Of a stretch of DNA of 64,000 nucleotides, positions 56,699 through 64,000 are shown piece after piece. Location of the stretch: the NCBI RefSeq assembly GCF_004005475.1, contig NZ_RZTZ01000002.1, positions 496,001 to 560,000 on the forward strand. The letters are read 5' to 3'. A program made the translations under genes and the position numbers. Under the pieces are notes generated by a model. That model saw only the letters and a list, made by a program, of their open reading frames with translations. It searched no databases and was not told where the DNA came from. Each line of letters opens with the position of its first letter. Positions within the stretch are counted from its first letter, which is position 1. Source of the stretch: Niallia taxi (GTDB taxonomy: Bacteria; Bacillota; Bacilli; Bacillales; Cytobacillaceae).

Positions 56699-57235
56699 AT
56701 GATGCAAATTATATCACTTTTATCCGTTTGGATGATTCCTTCTTTAATTTGCTTTATTCTCCTTTATGGGACGTACAAGCGTGTTCCGACATATGAAAGC
56801 TTTGTAGAAGGTGGTAAAGAGGGAATTTCAATGGCTTTTTCTATTATTCCCTTTTTAGTCGGGATGCTTGTGGCCATTTCTGTATTTCGGGCGTCAGGAG
56901 CATTGGAGTTTTTTATGGGCTTTTTAAAGCCTGCCTTGGATTTTTTTGGAGTTCCATCAGAGGTCGCTCCTCTAGCATTTATTCGTCCTATTTCTGGAAA
57001 TGCAGCCTTAGGGATGACAAGCGACTTAATTGCCACATATGGTGCTGATTCTTATATTGGCAGATTGGCAGCGACTATACAAGGAAGTACAGATACAACC
57101 TTTTATGTACTGACCGTTTACTTTGGTGCTGTTGGCATAAAAAAAATGGGCGATGCACTTAAGGTAGGCTTACTTGCAGACCTTGTTGGATTTGTTGCAG
57201 CCGTCGTCGTAGTGACATTAATGTTTGGAAGATAA
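56699..57235 (+). CDS. spmB: Spore maturation protein B
   Basis: A 178-aa membrane protein of the same Gate family. Segments MAFSIIPFLVGMLVAISVFR (about 42-61), FIRPISGNAALGMTSDLI and GSTDTTFYVLTVYFG are typical. AGAGGATG precedes two adjacent ATGs at 56699 and 56702. It lies 4 bp after spmA. A short terminator follows. Confidence 0.94.
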   Translation: MMQIISLLSVWMIPSLICFILLYGTYKRVPTYESFVEGGKEGISMAFSIIPFLVGMLVAISVFRASGALEFFMGFLKPALDFFGVPSEVAPLAFIRPISGNAALGMTSDLIATYGADSYIGRLAATIQGSTDTTFYVLTVYFGAVGIKKMGDALKVGLLADLVGFVAAVVVVTLMFGR

Positions 57236-57237
57236 TT

Positions 57238-57263
57238 CTCCGATTTTCTCGGAGTTTTTTTTT
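57238..57263 (+). terminator. Terminator of dacB-spmA-spmB
   Basis: Stem CTCCGA / TCGGAG with a 5-nt loop and nine T residues, immediately after the spmB stop. Confidence 0.85.
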
Positions 57264-57406
57264 ATTTTCGGCAAAATGATGATATTCTTCCTGGTTTTTA
57301 TAGAACTTTCCTTTGAAAATGGGCAAACTTATGTCATAATTCATAAGATAACAGAAAAATATAACGTTATTGTCCTGTTTGATGAATTTAATGAGGTGAA
57401 ACATAG

Positions 57407-58132
57407 ATGGAAAGACTGCAAAAGGTAATTGCTCATGCTGGGATAGCATCACGAAGAAAAGCAGAAGAATTAATACAAGATGGAAGAGTTACTGTAAATG
57501 GAAAAGTTGTCAAGGAATTAGGCGTGAAGGTTGGTTCAAATGATAAAATCGAAGTGAATGGAGTTCCGATTGAAAGAGAAGAACCTGTTTACTTTATTCT
57601 GTACAAGCCGCGCGGCGTCATTTCGAGCGTGAATGATGATAAAGGCAGAAAGGTTGTAACAGACTACTTTTCTGAAATACCGGCTAGGATATATCCAATT
57701 GGCCGTCTTGATTATGATACATCCGGGATTATTTTGATGACAAATGACGGCGAATTTGCCAACACGATGATGCATCCTAAAGGCGAAGTGGAAAAGGTAT
57801 ATGTGGCGAAAATCAAAGGCATTCCAATGCGAGAAAAAATTAAGCTATTGGAAAAAGGTGTGATGCTTGAAGACGGTAAAACGGCACCTGCAAAAGCTAA
57901 AGTATTATCAGTAGATAAGAAAAAAGGAACATCTATTGTTGAGCTGAAGATTCACGAAGGCAGAAACCGCCAAGTACGTCGGATGTTTGAAGCAATTGGA
58001 ACACCTGTCTTAAAACTGAAAAGGGAAAGATACTCATTCTTGAATTTGAATGGCTTAACTCCAGGGGATGCACGAGAACTGACGGCACATGAAGTAAAGC
58101 TGCTTCGCACAGAAGCAAATAAGAAGAGATAA
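57407..58132 (+). CDS. rluB: 23S rRNA pseudouridine synthase B
   Basis: A 241-aa RsuA/RluB-family enzyme that converts a uridine in helix 89 of 23S rRNA to pseudouridine. An S4 RNA-binding domain (about 1-60, MERLQKVIAHAGIASRRKAE in part) is followed by the catalytic domain with GRLDYDTSG near residue 104, whose aspartate is catalytic, and HEGRNRQVRRMF. It corresponds to ypuL. GAGGTG precedes the ATG. Confidence 0.95.
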   Translation: MERLQKVIAHAGIASRRKAEELIQDGRVTVNGKVVKELGVKVGSNDKIEVNGVPIEREEPVYFILYKPRGVISSVNDDKGRKVVTDYFSEIPARIYPIGRLDYDTSGIILMTNDGEFANTMMHPKGEVEKVYVAKIKGIPMREKIKLLEKGVMLEDGKTAPAKAKVLSVDKKKGTSIVELKIHEGRNRQVRRMFEAIGTPVLKLKRERYSFLNLNGLTPGDARELTAHEVKLLRTEANKKR

Positions 58133-58227
58133 CAAATAAAATTTCATAAAACGTTCACAGAACAATGTGGATGATTACAATATCTGCAACATTAAAATGA
58201 TATAATGACCATATAGTTTTTGTTCCT

Positions 58228-58270
58228 AATCCCATTGATACATAACCGTCTTTGGGATTTTGTTTATTTT
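58228..58270 (+). terminator. Terminator-like hairpin between rluB and resD
   Basis: AATCCCA (58228-58234) pairs with TGGGATT (58253-58259), followed by TTGTTTATTTT. A TATAAT box at 58201-58206 lies upstream of it, so it may end rluB transcripts or act in the resD leader. Confidence 0.5.
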
Positions 58271-58354
58271 AAAAAACAGTCTGCGCATAACGGAACATGG
58301 ACAAATGCATGCTTCCATTAAATAGGATAGAAGTGTTGTTAGGAGGATATTCAA

Positions 58355-59071
58355 ATGGAAAAGGAAATAAAAATTCTTGTTGTAGACGATGAGGAGAGAA
58401 TTAGAAGGCTTTTGAAAATGTATCTCGAAAGGGAGGATTTTATTGTAGAAGAAGCAGCTGACGGCGAAACTGCATTAAAAAAAGCTCTTTCTGTTGATTA
58501 TGATATTATTTTACTCGATTTGATGATGCCTGGTAAGGATGGGATGGAGGTTTGCAAGGAGCTGCGGGAGAAAAAAGCGACACCTGTCATTATGCTTACA
58601 GCTAAAGGAGAAGAAATTAATAGAGTTCAAGGCTTTGAAGCAGGTACAGATGATTATATCGTTAAACCCTTTAGCCCAAGGGAAGTTATTTTGAGGGTGA
58701 AGGCTCTTTTAAGAAGATCGTCTCCAGCAGCTTTTGTCCAAAGTGAACCTGTCGCAAAAGACATGATAGTATTTCCGGCATTAACTATTGACAATGATGC
58801 ACACCGTGTATTGGCAAATGGCAGGGAGGTCAGCTTGACCCCGAAAGAGTATGAGCTATTGTATTTTCTTGCAAGGTCTCCTGATAAAGTATATGACAGG
58901 GAGCTGCTTTTGAAGGAAGTATGGCATTATGACTTTTTCGGTGATTTGCGAACAGTTGACACACATGTTAAGCGTTTAAGAGAAAAGCTTAATAAAGTAT
59001 CAGAGGATGCTGCCCGGATGATTGTTACAGTTTGGGGTGTAGGTTACAAGTTTGAGGTTAGCAATGGATGA
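58355..59071 (+). CDS. resD: Response regulator ResD
   Basis: A 238-aa OmpR-class regulator. Receiver domain (1-120): VVDDEERIRR, phosphorylated aspartate in ILLDLMMPG (about 55) and KPFSP (about 104). DNA-binding winged helix (about 140-235) ends VWGVGYKFE. ResD with ResE controls aerobic and anaerobic respiration and responds to low oxygen or nitric oxide. GGAGG precedes the ATG. It overlaps resE by 4 bp. resABC, normally in front, are absent. Confidence 0.93.
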   Translation: MEKEIKILVVDDEERIRRLLKMYLEREDFIVEEAADGETALKKALSVDYDIILLDLMMPGKDGMEVCKELREKKATPVIMLTAKGEEINRVQGFEAGTDDYIVKPFSPREVILRVKALLRRSSPAAFVQSEPVAKDMIVFPALTIDNDAHRVLANGREVSLTPKEYELLYFLARSPDKVYDRELLLKEVWHYDFFGDLRTVDTHVKRLREKLNKVSEDAARMIVTVWGVGYKFEVSNG

Positions 59072-60834
59072 TGTTTTGGAGAAGTGTTGTATTTAAGCTT
59101 TGGTTTACTTTTTTACTGCTGATTACTGTTGTATTAATCATCCTTACTGTTATGCTCCTAGAATATTTTGAGCAATATCATATGGAATTATCGAAAAAAG
59201 AGCTTACTAGCAATGCAGTTAAAGCGTCAAGCATTCTCGAACAGCATCCAGATATCGGGATGGATATCGTCTGGGAGCTTTTGGATGAATCTGCTGCAGC
59301 TGCCATTGTGACAGAAGGTAACACCGCCATTTCTCCTGATAGTGAGTATAGCAAGGAGACCCTAGAGTCTGCACTAGCTCGCCAGGATTTAAAGACTGCA
59401 ATTACGACAAATAAGCAGACTATTAAGACGATTAAACTAAGGGATAGCGGGACGAATGACGAAATCGAGGTTACCATCAGCGCCGTCCCAATCTTAAAGG
59501 ATCATAAAGCTGTTGGCGCCATTTATGTTTTTCAAAATTTGTCTGTCCTTAATGATACAAAAAACTCGACAACAAAATTTATCGTGTTAGCAGCAGTTGT
59601 TGCCATCATTCTTACAACCATTTTTGCGTTCTTTTTACTTACAAGGATTACGGCTCCTCTCCGCAAAATGAGAGAGGCTGCGATGGAGCTTGCAAGGGGG
59701 AATTTTGAAACAACTGTTCCGATATGGTCTCAGGATGAAATTGGGGAACTTTCCATTGCCTTTAACCAAATGGCAAAACGGCTTAACTTCAATGTGAATG
59801 CATTAAGCCAGGAAAAGGAACAGCTTGGCAATATATTAAGTGGCATGGCAGATGGTGTGCTGACCTTTAATAAAAATGGCAGCTTGCTAATAACAAATCC
59901 TCCTGCTGAAAGATTTCTTCAATACTGGCATTATGAACAAGGAAGCAGTGAGCCATTACAAGAGCAAGTTCCAGATGAGGTAAAGGAGCTTTTTCAGATG
60001 GCCATCGGCACAGGAGAAGAGCAAATTGCTGAAATGAAGCTGTCTCATAAATCATGGGTTATCATTGTAAGTCCTCTTTATAATCAAGACCAAATAAGAG
60101 GGGCGATTGCTGTTATAAGGGATATGACAGAGGAGAGGAAGCTGGACAAGCTGAGAAATGATTTTATCGCAAATGTGTCCCATGAATTGCGAACACCTAT
60201 CAGCATGCTTCAGGGCTATAGTGAAGCAATTGTAGATAATATTGCTCAGTCGGAGGAAGAAAAACAAGAAATGGCCCAGATTATTTATGATGAATCACTT
60301 AGAATGGGCCGCCTTGTCAATGAGCTGCTTGATTTGGCGAGGATGGAGGCAGGGCATCTAGAGCTGATGCTTGAATCTGTTGAAATGACCTCCTTCTTCC
60401 ATCGAGTTTCCAGGAAATTTAATGCGGTTGCAAAAGAAAAAAATATCGACATGACGATGGATATTCAAGAGGATATGAAGCCATTTACCATGGATGTTGA
60501 TAAAATGGAGCAGGTTGTCACAAATATTCTTGATAATTGTATCAGGCATACGCAAGAAAACGGTAAAGTTACATTAAAAGCAAAGTCGGACGATGTCGGG
60601 ATTTATTTGGATATACAAGATAGTGGTGTAGGAATTAAGGAAGAGGATCTGCCTTATATATTCGAACGGTTTTATAAAGCAGATAAGGCAAGGACGAGAG
60701 GCAGCTCAGGCACTGGGTTAGGCTTAGCAATTGCCAAAAATATCATTGAGGCACATAATGGCCATATTTCTGTGACGAGCAAATACGGGCAAGGAACGAC
60801 ATTTTTTATCTTTTTGCCACGAAATGTTGAATAA
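59068..60834 (+). CDS. resE: Sensor histidine kinase ResE
   Basis: A 588-aa membrane kinase. TM1 (about 10-32), an extracytoplasmic domain (about 33-170), TM2 (about 172-192), HAMP (about 193-245), a PAS domain (about 250-360), then HisKA with the H box VSHELRTPISML (about 370-381) and HATPase_c with N, G1 and G2 boxes (DNCIRH, DSGVGI, GTGLGLAI). This is the full ResE layout. Start ATGATG at 59068 overlaps resD. The terminator at 60895 ends the pair. Confidence 0.93.
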   Translation: MMFWRSVVFKLWFTFLLLITVVLIILTVMLLEYFEQYHMELSKKELTSNAVKASSILEQHPDIGMDIVWELLDESAAAAIVTEGNTAISPDSEYSKETLESALARQDLKTAITTNKQTIKTIKLRDSGTNDEIEVTISAVPILKDHKAVGAIYVFQNLSVLNDTKNSTTKFIVLAAVVAIILTTIFAFFLLTRITAPLRKMREAAMELARGNFETTVPIWSQDEIGELSIAFNQMAKRLNFNVNALSQEKEQLGNILSGMADGVLTFNKNGSLLITNPPAERFLQYWHYEQGSSEPLQEQVPDEVKELFQMAIGTGEEQIAEMKLSHKSWVIIVSPLYNQDQIRGAIAVIRDMTEERKLDKLRNDFIANVSHELRTPISMLQGYSEAIVDNIAQSEEEKQEMAQIIYDESLRMGRLVNELLDLARMEAGHLELMLESVEMTSFFHRVSRKFNAVAKEKNIDMTMDIQEDMKPFTMDVDKMEQVVTNILDNCIRHTQENGKVTLKAKSDDVGIYLDIQDSGVGIKEEDLPYIFERFYKADKARTRGSSGTGLGLAIAKNIIEAHNGHISVTSKYGQGTTFFIFLPRNVE

Positions 60835-60894
60835 ATTTAGAGATGTTGCCGATTCTTCTTGATTCACAAGAAACAATTTAATATAATAGAACAT

Positions 60895-60920
60895 AAGGAA
60901 GGATGGATTCCTTCCTTTTT
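60895..60920 (+). terminator. Terminator of resDE
   Basis: Stem AAGGAAGG / CCTTCCTT with a 7-nt loop, followed by T residues. Confidence 0.8.
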
Positions 60921-60925
60921 GTTTT

Positions 60926-60988
60926 GGGGAAATTCCTAAAAACAATGGGGAAATTCCTAAAAACAATGGGGAAATACATAAAAAATAA
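60926..60988 (+). repeat. 21-bp tandem repeat upstream of sigX
   Basis: Two exact units of GGGGAAATTCCTAAAAACAA plus T (60926-60946 and 60947-60967) and a third diverged unit (60968-60988). It ends 18 bp before the sigX promoter. Copy number may vary between strains. Confidence 0.85.
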
Positions 60989-61005
60989 TATAAATATAAA
61001 AAAAA

Positions 61006-61033
61006 CCGTAACGATTAGAAAATTAATTACGAC
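61006..61033 (+). promoter_or_regulatory. ECF-type autoregulatory promoter of sigX
   Basis: CCGTAAC (61006-61012), a 17-bp spacer and CGAC (61030-61033) match the sigma-X/W type promoter (TGTAAC, CGAC). ECF sigma genes usually drive themselves in this way. Confidence 0.75.
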
Positions 61034-61061
61034 TAATTTTATAAACGGGGAGGAGAAACTG

Positions 61062-61610
61062 ATGGACTCCGTTTTTGATGAACTGTATAAAAAATATCAT
61101 CATGACGTTTTTCAATTTTTATTTTATATGGTCAGCCATAAAGAAACAGCAGAGGATTTGATGCAGGAGGTTTATATACGCGTCTTAAAATCTTACGATC
61201 GTTTTGAAGGGAAAAGTGCAGAAAAGACGTGGCTTTTTAGTATTGCGCGAAATGTTGCGATCGACCATTTCCGCAAGCATAAAAACTGGAAAGACAGAAT
61301 TATGGAGAAGTTTGATTGGTCAAAGCAGCAAATCAAAGCAGATGACTCGTTGCCAGAGGAATTGGCCATACTGTCTGAAGAAGTCCAACACCTATATAAA
61401 GTGTTGAAGGTATGTACACTTGACCAAAAAATGGTCATTATCCTTCGTTATATCCAAGAGCGCTCCATCATTGAAACAGCAGAAACTCTCGGCTGGACAG
61501 AGAGCAAGGTGAAAACAACCCAGCATCGTGCTCTGAAAGCATTAAAGAAGCATATGGAGGAATGGAGCAGAGAGGAGGAATACAATGAAAAAAAACAATT
61601 GGAGCGATGA
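61062..61610 (+). CDS. sigX: ECF RNA polymerase sigma factor SigX
   Basis: A 182-aa extracytoplasmic-function sigma factor. Region 2 (FDELYKKYHHDVFQF to TAEDLMQEVYIRVLKSYDRFEG with FSIARNVAIDHFRK) and region 4 (RSIIETAETLGWTESKVKTTQHRA) are intact. In B. subtilis SigX changes envelope charge and resists cationic peptides. The ATG at 61062 follows GGGGAGGAG; the frame stays open upstream through the tandem repeat but that part is not protein. It overlaps rsiX by 26 bp. Confidence 0.94.
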   Translation: MDSVFDELYKKYHHDVFQFLFYMVSHKETAEDLMQEVYIRVLKSYDRFEGKSAEKTWLFSIARNVAIDHFRKHKNWKDRIMEKFDWSKQQIKADDSLPEELAILSEEVQHLYKVLKVCTLDQKMVIILRYIQERSIIETAETLGWTESKVKTTQHRALKALKKHMEEWSREEEYNEKKQLER

Positions 61611-62778
61611 GCAGCTGAAAAGCCTCTTAGGGCAATTTCCCTCTATTAAGGATGAACGAGATCCAAAAGTCATCTATCAAAGAATAGAGGCAGGCAAAAC
61701 AAAATACAGGCCCCGCCGTCCTTGGCTAATGCCGGCGATGGCCTCCGTGTTTGCCCTTCTGCTTTGCATCGTTATAGGTGAAAGCTTTTTCCGTCCAAAT
61801 AACAGCAATTATTCTTTAAGTGATTCTTCTAAAATGGAAAAAAGTGAATATATAGCGATTAGCGAAGACAGAGATTTAGAAAACTCATCGTCTTATCAGA
61901 TGAAGGGGCAGGCTGATGAAATACAAAAACAGCAGACGAGTAACCCTTTAATAACGGAAGCTGTCTATCAGGAGGATGTCGGGAACAAGGAACTGCTCAC
62001 ATACCCAATTCCGGATAAAAATGTCCAGGTAGCAGTACCTGTCAGCATATTAGTGGATAATCCTGAAAACCTATCGAAATTTGACTTATATAAAAAGTAC
62101 ATGGATGTCATAAATGAAAATGCTTGGGGACTTGAAAATTATTATCCTTTCAACGGAAAGGTCGATTATGACACAGAAAATAAAACGGTCATTATTGACT
62201 TCTCGGATGATATTACCTCACTTGGTTCTTTCGGTTCTGATAACTTCCTGAACTCTATTGTGTATCAGCAGCTAGAATCTATCGGTGCAAAAAAAATGGA
62301 GTTCAAACAGAATGGACAAAACGGAGTAGTTGTCGGCAACCGTGAATTAACCGAAATGGATTATCAACCACTTGAAAACAGAGGATATTTCCTCTTATCT
62401 GATTCAAAAGATAATGATACTGCCCTTTATGTTCCGTGGGAAGCGCCATATCATGATATTGAGACAGCAATTAGTAATATGAGCAAGGATATTCCAGAAT
62501 ATGGGCTGTCTGCGTCTATTCCAGAAAATATCTCCTTTGATAAAATTATTAAGAATACGGAAGAAAATGAATTAGTGCTGCATTTTTCAAATGACAGCAC
62601 CCTTGCCGAAGATAAACATACAGTAAGAGCAATTGAAACGATTTTGCTTACAGCGAAGGATTTTGAGTTTAAAACGGTTAAATTTGAAAATGCCAAGCTT
62701 GAACAAATAGGGAAATTCACAATGGATGAAGATATTAGCGTTCCTGTCGCGGCAAATAAAAAGGAAATAGCTGAATAA
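61585..62778 (+). CDS. rsiX: Anti-sigma-X factor RsiX
   Basis: A 397-aa anti-sigma factor. The cytoplasmic N-terminus (about 1-45, LKSLLGQFPSIKDERDPKVIYQRI in part) should hold SigX; one transmembrane helix (about 48-67); the long extracytoplasmic part has two GerMN-like repeats (about 170-270 and 290-385). GAGGAGG precedes the ATG. It is coupled to sigX by overlap. A terminator follows at 62791. Confidence 0.9.
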   Translation: MKKNNWSDEQLKSLLGQFPSIKDERDPKVIYQRIEAGKTKYRPRRPWLMPAMASVFALLLCIVIGESFFRPNNSNYSLSDSSKMEKSEYIAISEDRDLENSSSYQMKGQADEIQKQQTSNPLITEAVYQEDVGNKELLTYPIPDKNVQVAVPVSILVDNPENLSKFDLYKKYMDVINENAWGLENYYPFNGKVDYDTENKTVIIDFSDDITSLGSFGSDNFLNSIVYQQLESIGAKKMEFKQNGQNGVVVGNRELTEMDYQPLENRGYFLLSDSKDNDTALYVPWEAPYHDIETAISNMSKDIPEYGLSASIPENISFDKIIKNTEENELVLHFSNDSTLAEDKHTVRAIETILLTAKDFEFKTVKFENAKLEQIGKFTMDEDISVPVAANKKEIAE

Positions 62779-62788
62779 ATAATTAATT

Positions 62789-62821
62789 AAAGCTCTAGCA
62801 AAATTGCTGGGGCTTTTTTTT
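62789..62821 (+). terminator. Terminator of sigX-rsiX
   Basis: A 9-bp stem with G-U pairs (AGCTCTAGC / GCTGGGGCT) followed by TTTTTTT. Confidence 0.8.
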
Positions 62822-62956
62822 GTACAGCTGTTAACCAAGAGAAAAAAAGGTGCATGGTTTTAGGGAACTTAATCCATACTAACATTTGAATTTGCCTAAA
62901 GAAAAGTAGGAAAATACTCGTATGTAAATGGTTGCTACTTTCTGAGCAGGATGACT

Positions 62957-63139
62957 ATGTCAGTTCTAAGACTAAACATGTACTCATATGGTGAAAGAGA
63001 AACTTTCGAATTTAATAGTAAATTAGGTAAGCAAATCTTCTTAAATCAACTAAAATGCATAGACGAAAAGTTTGGCATTGACCCGGATTACGGGAAAAGG
63101 AGGATACGATGGGAGACTTTATCAGACGGCTGCTCATAG
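62957..63139 (+). CDS. Possible small hypothetical protein, 60 aa
   Basis: A reading frame beginning MSVLRLNMYSYGERETFEF is preceded by GAGCAGGA at 62944-62951. It is charged, soluble and not recognised. Its end overlaps the M23 peptidase start by 31 bp, which could couple translation, but could also mean the frame is accidental. Nothing supports a function. Confidence 0.35.
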   Translation: MSVLRLNMYSYGERETFEFNSKLGKQIFLNQLKCIDEKFGIDPDYGKRRIRWETLSDGCS

Positions 63140-64000
63140 CTGCAATAATGCTTCTGTTTGTCAGCTTGTTGTTTTTAGGCGGCAAAGCTTCAGAGGCACA
63201 ATCACCTTCACTGTCTGAACGAACAAAAGGATGGACTTGGCCAAGTGAAGGGATGATTTCAGATACCTTTAATACGAGAAATGGCGATCATAAGGGAATT
63301 GACATTGCAGGAGACTTAGGAGCTTCTGTTTATGCTGTAGACAAAGGATTAGTTGTAAAATCCTATTATTCCCAAAGCTATGGAAATGTGATTTTCATAA
63401 AGCACGAAAATGGGTTAGAAACAGTCTACGCTCATTTAAATGAACGACTAGTTGTGGAAAAACAAAAAGTGGAAATGGGAGATATAATCGGGAAAATGGG
63501 CAATACAGGAAGGTCTTCTGGAGTCCATTTGCACTTTGAAATTCACGAGAAAGAATGGACGGTAACAAAGGAGAATGCCATTAATCCAATACTCGCATTA
63601 GGAGATGCCGAAGTGGGACAGACAGTCGAGGCTGCAGCAAAGCCAGCAAGACAGGAAGCTGCTGAAGCCAAAAGAAAACAAGTGGAAAAGGATATGACGA
63701 CAAAAGCTGAAAATGAGAAAAAAAGCGAAGCGGAAGAAAAAGAAAAAGCAACAAAAATCGAAAAGGCAAAACCAGAAACATTGGAAATTACTGTAGAAGA
63801 ACCGGTTGACTATGATCCTGAGTTGGGGCAAGTTCCATATAAAAAAGCAATTTACTACATAAAAGAAAATGAAATAAGCAAAATTCTTGGAGAGCTTCCT
63901 GCGCTCCAAGCTCCTAAAAGCATAAGTATTCAGCAGTTCAATGAGGAGCAGCAGGGAAAGGTAAGAAATATTGGTGCACCTTTTACTACCTACTATGAGT
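63109..64000 (+). CDS. M23 family metallopeptidase, partial at window end
   Basis: The frame is open from ATG at 63109 to the end of the window (297 codons), so the protein continues. An N-terminal signal or anchor (about 8-25) precedes the peptidase M23 (LytM-like) domain (about 45-165): HKGIDIAG (metal H and D), VYAHLN and GVHLHFEIH. These enzymes cut peptide bridges in cell wall. After the domain comes a long Ala/Glu/Lys-rich coiled-coil stretch (about 175-225) and a further folded part. AAAGGAGG precedes the ATG. No SpoIIQ identity is claimed; SpoIIQ is shorter and lacks this extension. Confidence 0.88.
   Translation, partial: MGDFIRRLLIAAIMLLFVSLLFLGGKASEAQSPSLSERTKGWTWPSEGMISDTFNTRNGDHKGIDIAGDLGASVYAVDKGLVVKSYYSQSYGNVIFIKHENGLETVYAHLNERLVVEKQKVEMGDIIGKMGNTGRSSGVHLHFEIHEKEWTVTKENAINPILALGDAEVGQTVEAAAKPARQEAAEAKRKQVEKDMTTKAENEKKSEAEEKEKATKIEKAKPETLEITVEEPVDYDPELGQVPYKKAIYYIKENEISKILGELPALQAPKSISIQQFNEEQQGKVRNIGAPFTTYYE

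Noticed and set aside
58146-58160. Catabolite responsive element before resD (AAAACGTTCACA)
   Set aside because: The left half lacks the TG of the consensus, so the match is too weak to claim.
60926-60988. CRISPR-like array
   Set aside because: The units are head-to-tail without spacers and no cas genes are near.
60903-61061. N-terminal extension of SigX through the tandem repeat
   Set aside because: The strong ribosome site at 61047-61054 and the ECF promoter lie inside this stretch, so it is untranslated.

Overview
This window is a stretch of low-GC chromosome from an endospore-forming member of the Bacillaceae. The gene order follows the Bacillus subtilis yqi-yqj-yqk-ypu region closely: bkd operon, brxB, artPQR, yqjB, yqjE, dinB, gndA, zwf, rnz, yqjQ, yqkD, yqkE, yqkF, mciZ, nudF, spoIIM, fur, yqzK, xerD, drm, pupG, dacF-spoIIA, spoVA, lysA, ypuA, ribT, ypuF, scpAB, dacB, spmAB, rluB, resDE, sigX-rsiX. 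The genus cannot be fixed from sequence alone. No rRNA, tRNA, CRISPR array, prophage or intact insertion sequence was found.

Layout: 1-5350 holds a small hypothetical gene, an HxlR regulator, malic enzyme with a malate-type permease (maeA-ywkB), a block of dispersed repeats and a cold-shock gene. 5396-14400 carries a glycerophosphodiesterase and a branched-chain 2-oxoacid catabolic operon headed by an unusual BkdR-like regulator. 14641-17634 has an amino-acid ABC transporter (artPQR), an L,D-transpeptidase and the tiny membrane gene prli42. 17790-28102 covers peptidase, CheW-like and DNA polymerase IV genes, pentose phosphate enzymes (gndA, zwf), RNase Z, a short-chain dehydrogenase and MsrA. 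28180-41900 holds yqkDEF-like genes, mciZ, nudF, an endonuclease Q-like gene, spoIIM, fur, xerD, a nucleoside salvage operon (deoB, punA, pdp), a 5'-truncated M20 amidohydrolase and a methionine aminopeptidase. 42094-49685 is a sporulation block (dacF, spoIIAA-AB-sigF, spoVA genes) followed by lysA. 49726-64000 holds ypuA, ribT, ypuF, scpAB, sodF, dacB-spmAB, rluB, resDE, sigX-rsiX and an M23 peptidase that runs off the window.

How the parts work together: Buk, LpdV, BkdAA, BkdAB and BkdB turn branched-chain 2-oxoacids into acyl-CoA and then acid plus ATP. The sporulation genes form a timed series: sigma-H drives spoIIA, sigma-F drives dacF, sigma-E drives spoIIM and probably dacB-spmAB, and the forespore spoVA genes act in dipicolinate uptake. 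Zwf and GndA form the oxidative pentose phosphate branch.

The main points for a second look are these. (1) Several core blocks are missing from otherwise collinear loci: spoVAC-AD-AEb from the spoVA operon, resABC before resDE, ptb-bcd from bkd, and ribDEAH before ribT. (2) The bkd regulator has lost the GAFTGA loop and Walker B acids, so it is probably not a sigma-54 activator, and an inverted repeat encloses its own ribosome binding site. (3) A dispersed MITE-like repeat carries its own hairpin terminator, and in each full copy the hairpin end abuts the 3' end of a gene in the sense orientation. (4) Two very small genes, prli42 and mciZ, are easy to miss.
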